From contig OU862910.1 of assembly GCA_917880885.1 (NCBI GenBank), positions 12,164,710 through 12,228,709 of the forward strand: DNA of 64,000 bases, written 5' to 3'. Positions 1 to 11,914 of the stretch are shown one piece after another. The translations under genes and the position numbers were made by a program. The number at the start of each line of letters is the position of its first letter. Position 1 is the stretch's first letter. Under the pieces are notes generated by a model. It saw nothing but the letters and a program-made list of their open reading frames with translations. It had not been told where the DNA came from and searched no databases. Origin of the DNA: Limnephilus marmoratus. Its lineage: Eukaryota; Arthropoda; Insecta; Trichoptera; Limnephilidae.

Positions 1-202
1 TCCTTTCCGTGGGAATGTCGATTTTGTTTTCCGCCTGAGAAATAAAAAGCTCACCTAATCATTGGTGCTAACGTAAAAACAAGTTAAATTTTTTTTTATC
101 AAACTCATGTGATTCCAAAATCCATTACAACGATCAATGTCAACATTATATTATAATACTAAGTAATAATACTTCAAAATACATTCATTGTTTCCTGATA
201 CC

Positions 203-376
203 AGACCGGTCAGTGGCTGAGTTGGCAACGCGTTTGGGTCCCACCCAGGCGTCCCGTGTTCGATTCCTCAGCTGGCTATTCCTCCATCACGACACAAGCA
301 ACATCTTCCGCTCTGTGGTGGCAGTAGGAGATTTTCAAATTTTGTCGGGTTATTCGTAATCCGGGAATGTTTGTCT
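203..376 (+). mobile_element. tRNA-derived SINE-like copy
   Basis: The sequence has an A-box-like TGGCTGAGTTGG near 213 and a B-box-like GTTCGATTCC near 258, spaced as in a tRNA, so it could be an RNA polymerase III promoter. A non-tRNA body follows and ends in a T-rich stretch near 380. No second copy of this particular family was recognised in the window, and no target duplication was found. A decayed tRNA pseudogene is the alternative. Confidence 0.45.
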
Positions 377-479
377 TTCTTTTTTTTAAATTGAAAAAAA
401 CCTCGGCAAATCACCAATTAAATGTAATATTTCTGGCGTATTGAATAAACAAGTGGATATTCAAAATCCAGAAGCCAAA

Positions 480-1118
480 TTGAGAAATAAAATATGTATA
501 TACAAAATTACGCCACTATTTGACAGCTATTTTCTTTTAAAAAATCTAAATAGGAAGGTGTCTGTATCAAAAAAATATGAGAGTGGGCAGAAATTTGTTC
601 ATGAAAGAAAAAAATATTAGAATTTTAAAACTTCAAAACATTACAATTTTCAATAATGGATTTTCGGGAACCAGATAGTTTCAAATTAAAAAAAAAGATC
701 TTCATCTAAAGAAATTGAGCTCGACAAGCTTTAATTAATTATCTCCAATTACTTTATGCACATTTCTCAGTACCATTATTATAAATTAATGGCAAATTAG
801 TAACACATGGATATGCGATCAAAATTCCTCCCACAGCCATAGTTTTATAGGGATCGTTATATTAAATGTAAATTTGCTCTTCGAGGAAAATGTAATTATG
901 CCAACGAACGTAATAATGGCTGATGACGTGGTATGGTCGGAACCTAATGTACGTTTGTACGTCTGTCTCAGGTCAACGAACTTCTTAGGTTACGTGAATA
1001 TTCAATATGTTTTTTTTTCTTTATCAAACCAAGCAGCAGTCAAGGACGAGACTGGTGCAGAAAATATAATTGGCGCACCTCTATAGCATCTCATATCATT
1101 ATCCTATATTCTAGCGTT
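480..1118. other. AT-rich DNA, nothing recognised
   Basis: This stretch has no repeat shared with the rest of the window and no open frame with a recognisable domain. A 70-codon frame at 874-1086 has no similarity I can name and is probably chance. Confidence 0.4.
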
Positions 1119-1403
1119 ATTTCACAATTAATTAATTTAAAATAATATATAGTATATTTGCGGCATGTTCCAGAGTGGAAGATACTAACAGTATCGCCCT
1201 GGTGTAAGACCACCATTCAGAATTGAAACGTTGCTTGAAAATGGCTTTAGCCGTGTTTGGTGACCATCTGAATAGCCAGGACTTCCCAACCTTCCTCTTC
1301 CCCACCTCCTTCCCCTCCCCACTACCTTCAGCCTCACAACATACCCCAATTGGGGATGCCATAGTCTCACTGGCTCCAGACGGGAGCAGTTGAGATTGTT
1401 GTG
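1119..1403 (+). mobile_element. SINE-1 copy, 5' truncated
   Basis: The body matches the SINE-1 family: a CGGCATGTTCCAGAGTGGAA block, then TTTAGCCGTGTTTGGTGA, CCCCAATTGGGGATG and CCAGACGGGAGCAG in that order. The copies at 29274, 51916 and 59941 carry the same body behind a tRNA-like head; here the head is missing. It is very close in sequence to the copy at 59941. Confidence 0.8.
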
Positions 1404-1421
1404 AAAAAAAGAAAAAAATAG

Positions 1422-1459
1422 CCCCCCCCCCCCCTCCTCTCCCCTTCCTCTCCTCCTCC
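1422..1459. repeat. C-run and C/T low-complexity tract
   Basis: A 13-base C run is followed by a CTCCT-type pyrimidine tract directly downstream of the SINE-1 copy. It is probably its simple-sequence tail region. Confidence 0.6.
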
Positions 1460-1675
1460 TAAGCCTAAAATTTAGTTTAAGGTAAATTAAAACTCCATCT
1501 CCAAACAATGTTACCATAAGAAACTCTTTTGGCTTCACTGCAGTTCACGTGTATATTTATCTGTCTATTATATGTATATAAGCTGTTTGTTTCTTACAAA
1601 TATAATAAAAATAACAATAAAATATGGTTACGGTGATAATTACAGATGACATGAACCGATGTAACTGTGTTGAAG

Positions 1676-2707
1676 ACGTGTCTATAGTATCGATATATCG
1701 ATATTTTTAATACAATATATCGATATTTTTAGCCAATATATTTTGATCCGATATATCGATACAAAGTATCCAATATCGAAAATTGTGTCAAATACGATAT
1801 TTTTTAAAATTTATGTATTTAAAGTCACTAGAATCCAAAACCGTATAGGAACGAACGGAAAAAAAGTAACTGTATTGGGTCATGACATCTGGCGGTTGAA
1901 ATTTTAACTATTAATAGCTTACAAATCTATTTTATTTTATTTTTTTTTTATTTTTTTTATTTTTTTAAATTTTTTTATTTTTTTTAAATTTTTAATTTAT
2001 TTTATATATTTAATAATATTATTATTCAATGTATAAAAACAGTTTATTATAAACAAGTTCTGCTTCTGCTCATCATCTTTATAATAAACTGTTTTTATAC
2101 ATTGAATAATAATATTATTAAATATATAAAATAAATTAAAAATTAAAATGGAGTTCTACAAAATAAACTTAATAACAATAAATATATACAAATCTATTGT
2201 CTTTGCATTAGTATTTGTGATCACCAGTACTATCTCATGTATGTAGGTATTTTTTTCTAAGCCACTCCTATGTGTTGGTTCCCAATAATTGTCTATGATT
2301 ATTGACTATACCTTGTTCCAAACACGAAGTCCTTTTTGACAGATTAATACGCCAATAGAATGTTACTGAGACGAATACAAACTTTGTATGCGTCTCGTTT
2401 ACATATAGGATAGAAGACAGCTTTTTAGTTTTTGATATTTTTGTAATTATTACGTAATAAAAATGAATAGTGATAAAAATACCTTCATTTTTATTGAGAT
2501 TTTTGGACATTAAAAAAAGCACATTGTGTACAAAAATTACTGTTGACAATATTGAGCTGAATACACCATTATTTAAAAAACGCAAAATCTCTTGAAAATT
2601 TGACCGATATATCGATATTTTTCCCTCGATACATCGACGTCGATATTGATATTTTAATAAATATATATATCGATATATCGATATTTTTTTTCACTTTCGA
2701 CATCCCT
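1676..2707. mobile_element. probable non-autonomous DNA element with ATCGAT-rich ends
   Basis: Both ends are built from repeats of ATATCGATATATCGAT (about 1688-1790 and 2607-2690), in opposite orientation. The right end read inward begins TAGGGATGTCGAAAG, which recalls ends of hAT-type MITEs in insects (inference from memory). The interior is AT-rich and non-coding, and includes the 67-bp inverted repeat annotated separately. No convincing target duplication was found, so the exact boundaries are uncertain. Confidence 0.45.
1987..2144. repeat. perfect inverted repeat, 67-bp arms, 24-base loop
   Basis: Arm 1987-2053 is the exact reverse complement of 2078-2144; the loop 2054-2077 is CT-rich. 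The arms are almost pure A/T apart from a few bases. Perfect identity over 67 bp implies recent formation, or copying by template switching. It sits inside the ATCGAT-ended element. Confidence 0.9.
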
Positions 2708-2849
2708 ACTATATGCCTGAAGAGAGATAAAATTTACCTGAGTTTACAAATACCACACTTATAGGGATGATTTTCTGTTGGCAGCGTTTAAATTGAACTG
2801 GGCAAACATAATCAATAATGATTATTGAATTCAACATGTATTTTAATTT

Positions 2850-3170
2850 GGCGGGTTTGGGGACCGCGCGCCACCATGTAACCATTCGTTGGATAACCAA
2901 CACCACTGCCATAGGTCTCCTCAAGTGACTCGCTACATTTGGTCACTTAGCATAGGACCCCGGTTAAACGGGGTGAGGTTTGTCAAAGCATTGGAGGAGG
3001 AAGTGTTTGTCTACCAGCTGCGTGGCTGACCAAATCGGGAGAGCCAGACCAAACTGTCTCAACCACTGTAACATAAAGGTTCCTTGGTACCTTTTTATAT
3101 AGAGCATAAGAAACTCCCTCAGGATGGTGGGAAGGAAAAATACAGCTTTCCCTCCGGTAAGGTTAGTTAG
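2850..3170 (+). mobile_element. Rep-M MITE copy, truncated
   Basis: The left end reads as the Rep-M terminal repeat (GGATAACCAACACC, then GGTCACTTAGCA), followed by the internal GGGGTGAGGTTTGTC block also present in the copies at 10100 and 53830. The matching right terminal repeat is not seen, so the copy is 3'-truncated or rearranged. Confidence 0.65.
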
Positions 3171-5925
3171 GCTTGGTGAATAAAAGAGATTATCTCACAG
3201 AAACAAATACTACTCTATTTATATATTCTTAAATACAAGGGTGCCCTTCAAGGGACCGTGATTCATATTCCCAAAAGAAATAAAAACCATACTAAGAATT
3301 TAGCTGGAAGAAAGTTAAACGTAAAGTAAAGAGTGACTAACTTGACGCGAACGCATATTAACCGGCGACCACGTAATGTGTGGAGGAAACGGGGTCCATG
3401 AGCATGCGGAATCTCCAGGTCAGCAACCGGGAGAGACTCCGAGAAAGGCCCTGGAGGATGGGAACTCCTCACCAGGGAGCAGGATCCAGCATCAGGTCCA
3501 GTGAACCGGTTGAGCGTACCGGTGACCACTCGGTAGACCCCGAGTACCGCAACTTTCATCCGGAGATGAGCGCCGGCGCGGCGTCCATCCCACAAATAGG
3601 TACTGCCACGACCGTAGCTTGTCACAAAGCCTTGCTTACGCCAATCTATCGAATGCGCCGGCCGCGATTCCGTAGGTAATTCACAATCAATTTTGAACGC
3701 GGCAGTGTGTTAGCTTTAAAAACATGGCAATCTCTCTGTCGCTCCAGAATAATTCAAAATAAAACCCGTTCCACACACGGAACTACTTTCGACTCACGTT
3801 TAGAATTAATGGCATAATTCTTATAAAGGTATTAACCCGTAAAAGTGATATTAACACATAATGAACACACAAACTTATATTTTAGGCGACCATTCGAATT
3901 AACGTCGGGCTCCCGATCGGCGGAAATTCAAAAAGTGACGCCAGAAAATTAATCAATACAGTTGCCAATCGAAAAAATCTAAAATATGGCGATTCAACAA
4001 TTAAAGTAAGCGGCCAGGTGAAGGTTATTAAGTCAGGAAAATAATTATTACTAAGTAATAATTATTATCGTAACACCACAGTGGGAGGGATGATTCCTAC
4101 CTAAGTCCTTCACTCCTGAAAACATAAGTCTCCAGATTCCTACCCTCCCTTCACAACCTTTTCCTTTTTACAAGTTGCTCTCCTTCTAAGACCCTCCACA
4201 CTGAGGGAAAATATTTTCCACTGTATGGAATTAATGTCAAAGAATTAATGTAAAAAAATACGTAGTTCAAATAATTAAGTATGCTATTCGTGTTATCATG
4301 AAAGCATACACAAAACTTGGCTAATGAATAATATTAAAATTTCATGTTAGCTTCTTAATTATAAACACGAAGTAAAATATACATTCCAGGTAAAATGTAT
4401 TCATATTTCACATTACCGAGACAGCTCAATGATGACGAGAAGGAAAAGTTATTACATATTTACTTTGTGATTTATGTTTAAGTTTCAGGTACTTTCCCAG
4501 GAGAAGTTGAGTGGCATCGGAAATGGGAGGTTTGAAAGGTTTTTTCTCCTCGATATCCCAAGCCCCTAGCCAATATGTAACCCGCCCCGTTGCCACGACG
4601 ACCGGAGGCCGTATGCCGGGGGTTACTGTTCACAGCGTTCAAGTCAATCTCATTAGGTAATGTTCCGTGTTACGTGTTTTATATAATATGATAATACATG
4701 TTATACTTGCGTAAACCCGTGAAAAATCACGGGATACTTACAGAGGATACTCGAAAATAAATCTAGTGGATGATCTACAGATTAAAAATACAAATGCTCT
4801 ATTTAAAAAAATAAGTTATTGTATAGAATCAAATATTTATATGGAATATGAAACGTGAAACCCTTTAAATACATGTATGTTGATAGCTGTATAAGTATGG
4901 GTTTATTCATGTCCTGTATTACGGCAAGTTCTTGGAATCAACCTGGATTATAGCAGGAATAAAACATTTTACTGCCCTTTTTCGGATAGCGAAAAACTTA
5001 AAAAATAATTGTTACGAGTTATATGGATGGGGTAAGAAAAGGGAGGTAATCACTGGTGCGAATGGAAGTACCCCTCGAATATAGCCTTCATGAAGGTGTT
5101 CGACATGTGATAAGCATCCTTTTACACAAAACATTATTTTGGGCTGTAGGCTACATAAAATGATAATATATGTATAAAACAATAATTAAAAGATATACAA
5201 ATAATATTTGCGTACCTGTTTTGTTTTCCAATTGAATTAAAATAAAAACAAGGAATGTTCATCCCTGATGTTTACCCGAAAGGAAAAATTGTCAATTGAC
5301 AAAAAGCGTACAAATGGTAAGTACTATGGGAAGCACTACGCATAATGTCCCTATTGTATCAATTCAATTCGCTTCATAATTCTAAAAATAAAATAAAATA
5401 TTGACTTTATGTTATTAAAGTTTCTAAATATATTTTTTTGATATGATGCTTGAAGTTGTTGCGTACGTACTCTATCTTGTTTGATTTATGAGTTTTTTGT
5501 TCTATCGGTAGATTGTTTTCCTCTTAAAAATCAAGCTCAAATCAGAAAAAAAATATTAATATTAACTTTGACGTAAAAGAATGAGAAGATATAATATATT
5601 TCTGAAAATATGTTTTGACTTCTCGAGGGCTTTCAAAATGAAAAATCTCTTTCCTTGAAAATTGTGGAAAACAAATTGATAGGTCCCTCCCTACATAAAA
5701 AAAAAACACAAAAAATGGAAGCACTCTTCACGTTCTTTAATTTTTTTTGATAGTCTTTCAGTTATCATCACCCACACCCAGCCCTGATGATGGACAATGT
5801 AAGACTTTCCAATACATTAATCATATAAAAAAGAAAGCGATTAGAGCGAAACTCACACACAAACTGCTGTATTTATAAACTGAAGATTTTAGATGGGTGG
5901 GTACTTCCTTCGTTAATCGACTGTT
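3171..5925. other. unassigned DNA with a GC-rich patch
   Basis: Mostly AT-rich DNA without recognisable genes. A GC-rich patch at about 3350-3680 keeps overlapping frames open on both strands (3380-3679 plus, 3263-3625 minus), neither resembling a family I know. A short hairpin CCCGTGAAAAATCACGGG occurs at 4716-4733 and recurs in near-identical form around 27060. Confidence 0.35.
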
Positions 5926-5933
5926 CACACCCA
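5926..5933. repeat. left 8-bp target duplication of hAT-1
   Basis: CACACCCA directly abuts the CAGTGGCG terminus and is repeated exactly at 7221-7228. Confidence 0.9.
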
Positions 5934-7220
5934 CAGTGGCGTAGCGTGGACTAATCAGAGCGTGGGCAGAGGCGCATCCGCGAGGCCCTTTTCTTTCAGT
6001 ACCTGTTTTATACATCAACACAGTGGTTCTACCATTTTTTTATTAATACAAAAATAAAATATAATTTAGCAGAAAATATTAAAAAAGAGTTTATTTTATT
6101 TATTTATTTATTTATAAAACACATGATACATAACCAACAATTTACATAAAGTAGATATATTCGATCACCATACTAGGCGGCTGCCTGTTTCATGGTGACC
6201 AATGGAGTATTGTTACTTTGTATGATATATATGTAGTCTAGTATGAACATAATAAATGGATGTAGATAAGTGATGCTAAAAATTGAAAACATTATAATAA
6301 AATAAAAATAAAAAGTAGAAAATAGAAAGGGTAAAACAAGTAATTTAGCATTAGGTTAAAAGAATGAACATAATTTTTTTTCGATATGGGTGCATGCAAG
6401 CACACAATATATACGTAGGTGCACATATCTATACAGACATAAACATGCGTATATATAGCTTTATTTTTTAATTTATTTATTTATTTTTTTTTTAATTTAT
6501 ATAGTCTAATCTTTTACAAAAATAATTTCTTTCGACTCTTTGCTTTGCTAAAGTCTGTAAGTAAGGATTTGTAGTCGATTTTTGAAGCTAACTCTGCTTC
6601 GATTGATAGTATTCCTAAAGCAGATAACCGTTCCTGTTTCATGCTATTTCTCAAATAATTTTTTTATTATTTTTAATTTCGAAAAACTTCTTTCTGGGGA
6701 TGCTGTACTTACTGGCATAGTCAGCATAATTCTAATCGCAACATAAACATTACGGTAAATGTCTTGCAATTCATTTTTAATTATATATTCAATCAGATTT
6801 TTGGTATCTTTAATAGACTCTGGTATGTTAGGAACTAAGAGTTGCAGTTCTTCGTATAGTTCATAGGATTCTATATCTTTGCTTTCTCCATGTTGTAGTA
6901 ATATACCTAGGTCATTGCAGTGTTTCAAAAGTTCGCTATTTGTCAAGGATTTTAAATTATTGCTGATTTTAAGCAATGCACACTACTATGACGCCTGCCG
7001 GGTCGGGTCGTATCGAACGAAAGTAGAGGATCTGTCAAAATCTGATTCTAGGGATGGGAACGCAAAGATCGATACCGAAAATTTCCGATGATCGATATTG
7101 ATAATAAAATTTTGCACATAAAGATGATGAGATCATAAAGGCGCCTCGCTCACGCGAGGCCCCTTTATGTGCGAGGCCGTGGGCGAGGGGCCGCTTCGCC
7201 CACGCCTAGCTACGCCACTG
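5934..7220 (-). mobile_element. hAT-1: hAT-superfamily element, decayed
   Basis: The termini are inverted repeats: CAGTGGCGTAGCGTGG at the left, and CAGTGGCGTAGCTAGG read inward from the right. Each is followed by a GCGTGGGC subterminal block and GAGGCCCC/GAGGCGC motifs. An exact 8-bp duplication CACACCCA flanks the element, which is the hAT hallmark. The 1.29-kb interior holds only the C-terminal part of a transposase (6514-6976, minus strand), AT-rich filler with an A/T simple repeat near 6090, and a 60-bp fragment near 7049 beginning TAGGGATGGGAAC that resembles another hAT end. The copy is non-autonomous. Confidence 0.88.
6514..6976 (-). pseudogene. hAT transposase C-terminal fragment (ZMYM1-like type)
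   Basis: The minus-strand frame contains a run with VSTASPERSFSKLKIIK, the conserved C-terminal dimerisation (hATC) signature of hAT transposases, which packs against the RNase-H-like catalytic core. Upstream residues rich in Leu and Ile (LQLLVPNIPESI and onward) fit the preceding helices. After FEK the frame is broken near 6655 in an A/T run. Reading resumes in another frame with NYLRNSMKQERLSALGILSI and ends at a stop at 6514, which restores the usual end of the domain. The DNA-binding region and the catalytic acidic residues are absent, so it cannot be active. The closest recalled relatives are the ZMYM1-like hAT proteins common in arthropods. Family assignment is secure; subfamily is inference. 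Confidence 0.85.
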
Positions 7221-7228
7221 CACACCCA
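7221..7228. repeat. right 8-bp target duplication of hAT-1
   Basis: An exact copy of CACACCCA at 5926-5933. Confidence 0.9.
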
Positions 7229-8409
7229 AATCAATTAAGCGTCCCTTTCGTATACTTGTCCACTGATCTCCATCGGTAGAGCATTATTTAAGATCACTGA
7301 CTTTACCGGACAGGTAAGCGTCTCAAGGATCATAAGCCTTACATACAAAACTTTAATACCACGATTAAGGGCTCTTTTTTTAGTCACTTTTTCTTATTTT
7401 TCTAAATAAAATTGCTACCGTTTTCCAAGTATTTTATTATGTAACAAAAATAAATTGGTGTCCTTCCAAAAAATTGTAAAAAAGATCCACTTCTTGTTTT
7501 ATCTTTTACTCAACAAATACATACGTGAACTACTCGTATATCAAATGCCACAGGGTATCAGAAATTCCTCGAATTGTTTTTTTATTTATAAACCTTCTAA
7601 CAACTCTTGAACTATTCGAATAAATTGGAAACGAAGCACTAAGAATTTTAATATTACCCTGATGGTAATGTAAGTAATATGTAATCGTTTGATTTATAAT
7701 ACACGAGAAATTAACTTTTCTTCACTTTCTAGAAATTTTAAATGATATTGAAATGTTTTATTCCTTCATTGGAATAAATTTTCGGAAACATAAAAAACCG
7801 GGCACATTGAAAAAAAAAAAATCTGCCGGTGGACAAAGCCTCGGAAAATTCCTGTATTTTTTAACCTGTCAAAGAAAATACAGGCAATATGAAAAGGCCA
7901 GGCTGTTTACAAAGTCTCGAGCGTGTGTGCACAATGCTTTACCTGCACTTTCTACTGCAGAAGAACAAGGTGATAAGACCCATAAAGTCTTCTGAAATCT
8001 GTTGACACATAATACCCCTTATGGCGGAGGACACAACGATTATTTTCCAATCCAGTTTTTTAGATCAACACAACATAAGCCCTGGGTGTGTAAATTATTG
8101 CCTTGGCAGGAACTTCAAACAAAGCCCTATTTCATAAATAATGATGAAGCTTGTAAACAAAGTGCCAATATTTTTTCTGAGAAATGAATAATTGATACAA
8201 GAGACTTTGTGCTCAACGCTACACACAATATAAGCAACGGACAATCGAACACTTGTTGTTAAATTTTTTTGTTATAAATCCACCGTTTACCAAAGCGATA
8301 TTCATATTGTAAATACTTAAGACAAATATTTTCCACCAAATTATCAAAATGCACTCCGTACAATTCTGACTAACCCGTCAGGCCTCGGGCCTACTTTGTG
8401 GGAAAGTCA
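7229..8409. other. AT-rich DNA, nothing recognised
   Basis: Frames at 7753-7995 and 8002-8187 are open for 60-80 codons but show no domain, no splice context and no match elsewhere in the window. Confidence 0.4.
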
Positions 8410-8965
8410 AAATATTTCAGCTTTGCAATAAAAGCCATACAAATGAAATATTTCTGAATGCATCCGAAAACTAAAAACTGTTTTTGAAAGGTGATAAAAT
8501 ACGCTATAAAATTTTGTTATTTTAAATAAACATATACTTTTCGAAATACAAATGTTTTGAATGCAAACATAAAAAAGTTTTAAAAATGGCTCACTTTACG
8601 TTTTTCCTAACTAAAGTTACTGATGACGAAAAAAAAATTGCACACATATGTTATTAGGCAAATACAATATAAAAAACGTAATAGGCAACCCATTTTTTTT
8701 GTCGTTACTTGTAAAAATGAATAATTAAAAATTACCAATTTCAAAACGTTTTTTTTTAATTGCGATCGGAAACTTTGGCTTCATAAAGGTGTACTTTTTA
8801 ATTCTTTTGTGGTTAACTTTTAGATTTGAAAACATAGTGTGATATTTTCTCTTTCCAATACCATTTTGACCATATTTCTCACTGCGCTGATAGGGAGGTA
8901 TAACGATATACGTTGTTCCGAAAAGCGAATAAATTAGCTTGAGGGCATAGACATCAGAATGAATA
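8410..8965 (+). repeat. diverged interspersed repeat, copy 1
   Basis: Several blocks are collinear with 61735-62490 in the same orientation: GTTTTTGAAAGGTGATAAAA, ACTTACGTTTTT-type text, AAATTACTGAT-type text, CATAAAG followed by a TTCTTTTGTG block, and GAAAAGCGAA near the end. Identity is well below that of the young families here. The sequence is non-coding and its superfamily is unknown. Confidence 0.6.
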
Positions 8966-10085
8966 GACCAGAAGATACAGGTGAGGGGTAAAACCAAACT
9001 ATGGGGGGCGAAGAGAGGAAAGATACTGTGATTCGTTGAAAAATCAATCTGACAGCATACAGGCATCTCGCATTATAATATCACCATTTAGTTCTTAAAA
9101 GCAAAATCTGCTTTGAATGAATAGACCTTCTTGCATGGGAGCGCGAATTGCTTGCCACGTTAATAACATATTTGCTAAGGCCAAATGCTTGCCCCAAAAA
9201 CATTCGCCCCAATTCACATAGCAATATTTTGTTGCCGTGTTTAGTTAAGACACTTTTACAAATGTTTCATAATTTACTTACCCCTGTAACCTGCGACGAG
9301 GACACTGGAGAACCGCCCACATTCGCTATGTCTATATAATATGTACCTATAATGTATAGCGCAAGCTGCCGTTTTTTGGCGTGTTATTTCGTAAAACGTA
9401 TGGACGTTAGTTTCGCACTGGTCACTACAAGAATGATGACGTCACATATTTTAGATTCAAGCGTGGATCTCTCCCCTCTCCATGGAGCGAGCTGGCGCCA
9501 AGGCGGACCTAAAACCGGTTCCATGGGGAGGGGGAAATATTACGTTTTTATCACTTAGGGCAGGTCCAGATATATTCATATGTCCGTGCTTGAGGGGAAA
9601 TAAAAGTGTGTTGTCGGCGTTATTCACAGTTCAAAAAGTGAGTAATGAAAAAAAAATTACCTTCTATGTATTGTACTAAGTTCATTGTTATGAATATGTA
9701 GATGGTGGCCTGTTTTTTATGCTGAATTTAGGAATTGCAATGTGGCGGCAAAACTCACGACTGAAACAATTGTGAAGTCAGTTCAGCCGAAGTTCTATTT
9801 CGGTTTGCAGTGTCAAGGGTTTTGTCCCAAAGGAGTGGAACACGAAGATGAAGATAAGAACGTGATAAGATCACAAAATATCACGAAATAACCTTCCTTT
9901 TTCTTCTAGTTCAGAACGGAACTCATAGTCTCAATGGCCATGACCGATTTTGTTTAATGTTTTAAGCATTCGACGGAGGCCAATAAATTTGCGAAATGGA
10001 GCATAGAGAAAGTTATCAGGATGGCCGACCAAGAACATGTGGAAAAAAATGATAAATTGAAGGAAGCAACTACTGATCATTTTTT
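8966..10085. other. unassigned DNA
   Basis: Mixed-composition DNA with short open frames (for example 9148-9339 and 9482-9679) that lack recognisable domains. No matching copy was noticed elsewhere in the window. Confidence 0.35.
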
Positions 10086-10099
10086 CAGATAACATTTTT

Positions 10100-10558
10100 T
10101 TTTAAATTAGCTCCACATAGAAAGCCCTGGGGAAAAAACCCTCAGGGCCTATTTCATATTTTGGGATGCTGTGTGGGGGGTCTTTTTAGGGAAAGGAAGA
10201 ATTTTAAGTTCTGGGAAGGAAAGAGGTATAAGAGAGGGTAGGAATCTGGGGGCAATAAGTCCAGAAGTGAGAGACCCCACGAATCCATCCCTCCCACTGC
10301 GGTGCAAGGTGATAAATCGAGATTCCTTCTGGAGAGGTCAAAAGATCTACCTCAACCAGTCTCTTCCGATCCTCTCCTGCCACGCAGTAGGTGGGCAGAC
10401 GCATCCGCCGCCAAGACCTAGACAAACCTCACCCCATGAACCCGGGAACCCCTGCTAAGTCACCAAACGTAGCAAACCACTTGGGGTGACCTACGGCAAG
10501 GGCGTTGGCTATTCAATAAATGGTTCCCAGGGCGGCACACCCATATCCGCCTCCCAAA
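10100..10558 (+). mobile_element. Rep-M MITE copy
   Basis: The interior shares TCAGGGCCTAT, GGGATGCTGTG, AAGTTCTGGGAAGGAAAG, GACAAACCTCACCCCATGAA and CTGCTAAGTCACCAAACGTA with the copies at 53830 and 61385. The right terminal repeat (GGTTCCCAGGGCGG, then CCGCCTCCCAAAT) is present. The left side begins at GAGCTCCACA-like text, as in the 61385 copy, and lacks the palindromic left repeat of the 53830 copy. Apparent 70-95-codon frames across it are not genes. Confidence 0.75.
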
Positions 10559-10929
10559 TCTCAAATCCTTTTGAGGGTAAAGAAAATGTGTATTGATATA
10601 CCTAGAACATTACGTTGAAAAAAATTTACAAAATTCATTTACCTCCTCCACTTCCCTTTGGTTTCACTAACGTACTGATCCACCCTCGTATTTTTTGTGT
10701 TTTGGATAATTTTTAATGCAACCAGCACATAAAATGAATAATTAACTTTTAGGATGAAGATCAAATTTTGCAGATATACAATTTATGTAAAAAGTCTCCT
10801 AGGAAAATATGACAGTACACATTTATTTTATGGGAATGTAAAATATTAAATTAAAGTTCTGCATTGCCGAGTTACTGCGTGTATACCAAGTATGTGTAGT
10901 AGTATGCACTAGTATCAAGTATTCCGGTA

Positions 10930-11490
10930 GTATGGGAACGTCATAAAGCATACGAGTCGTTCAATTTCTATATCCGCTATATCAATTTTCATTGATTCGT
11001 AGAAAACCGCAAAAAACTGTCACATCTCTAGCATAAATAAAAAATTGCATTTTTTATTTTTATACGTTGAATTGGAGTAATATACATTCGAAAGGTGTTC
11101 ATTTGTCAATGTATGTCTAGAAATATTTAAGTAATTTCGATAAATAAAATGGATATAGCGGATTTTGATACTCACTTCGTGATTTATATGGAATATAGAG
11201 GTTTTTGAAACTCAACTGACCTGAGAGGCGTGTTTCTACACCCGCCATCTTGGCAAAAACAACTGCTCGTGATTGGTTGAATTCCGATATAGCGGGTTTT
11301 GCTAGTAACTTCTTGAATGATACAGCGGGTTTTGTTTCTCACTCGCAGTTTTAACATGGTTTTTGGTCGTGATAAGGGAGGTTTTGAAATTCAATTTTAG
11401 GTTAGTCTTGTTCCTCGCAAAAATGTTAACAAGATGTCATACTCAGATCATTTTGTCAAAAAATCGGATATAGCGGATATTGAAATTATA
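10930..11490. repeat. cluster of GATATAGCGG motifs
   Basis: Variants of GATATAGCGGGTTTTG recur at about 10976 (inverse), 11154, 11284, 11325 (ATACAGCGGGTTTTG) and 11466, separated by unrelated AT-rich text. Repeated short motifs like this often mark subterminal regions of DNA transposons. No terminal inverted repeat or target duplication was identified. Confidence 0.4.
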
Positions 11491-11914
11491 GGACTCATAC
11501 TAGAGTTCTCCGTTTATTATAGAAGGATTTAAATATTTGCGTAACAGAAAAACAATATTTCCATTTAACTTTAAATTTGTATTATCGGACTGATACTGAG
11601 AAAACTATAGGGCATCTAGTAGCGCTTTAAACAAACCTGCTTTATTAGTTTCACAATTAATTTGGTTTTATGTTTCTTTATGTAATTGATAATAATAATA
11701 ATAATTGGATAATTTATAAAGCGCCGTTTTTGTGAAAAATCACCTCAAGGGCGCTGTACAATTTATTAGGAATGCTTAGGTTCTAAGTGATTTTACTATT
11801 TACAAATGGATACAGAAACATACTTACCTGGCAGGTCACTTCCGATAAACACACTTTAATTATAAGTTTATGCTTGGAGAAGATAGGGCTTTGCACGCGG
11901 AGGACATTACAGTT

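Noticed and set aside
1132..1538. 76- and 117-codon minus-strand frames
   Set aside because: Both are antisense readings of a SINE-1 copy; the same peptides recur at 60043-60360 over another SINE-1 copy.
10171..10458. Two 73-95-codon coding frames
   Set aside because: They lie entirely within a Rep-M MITE copy that recurs at several loci with indels.
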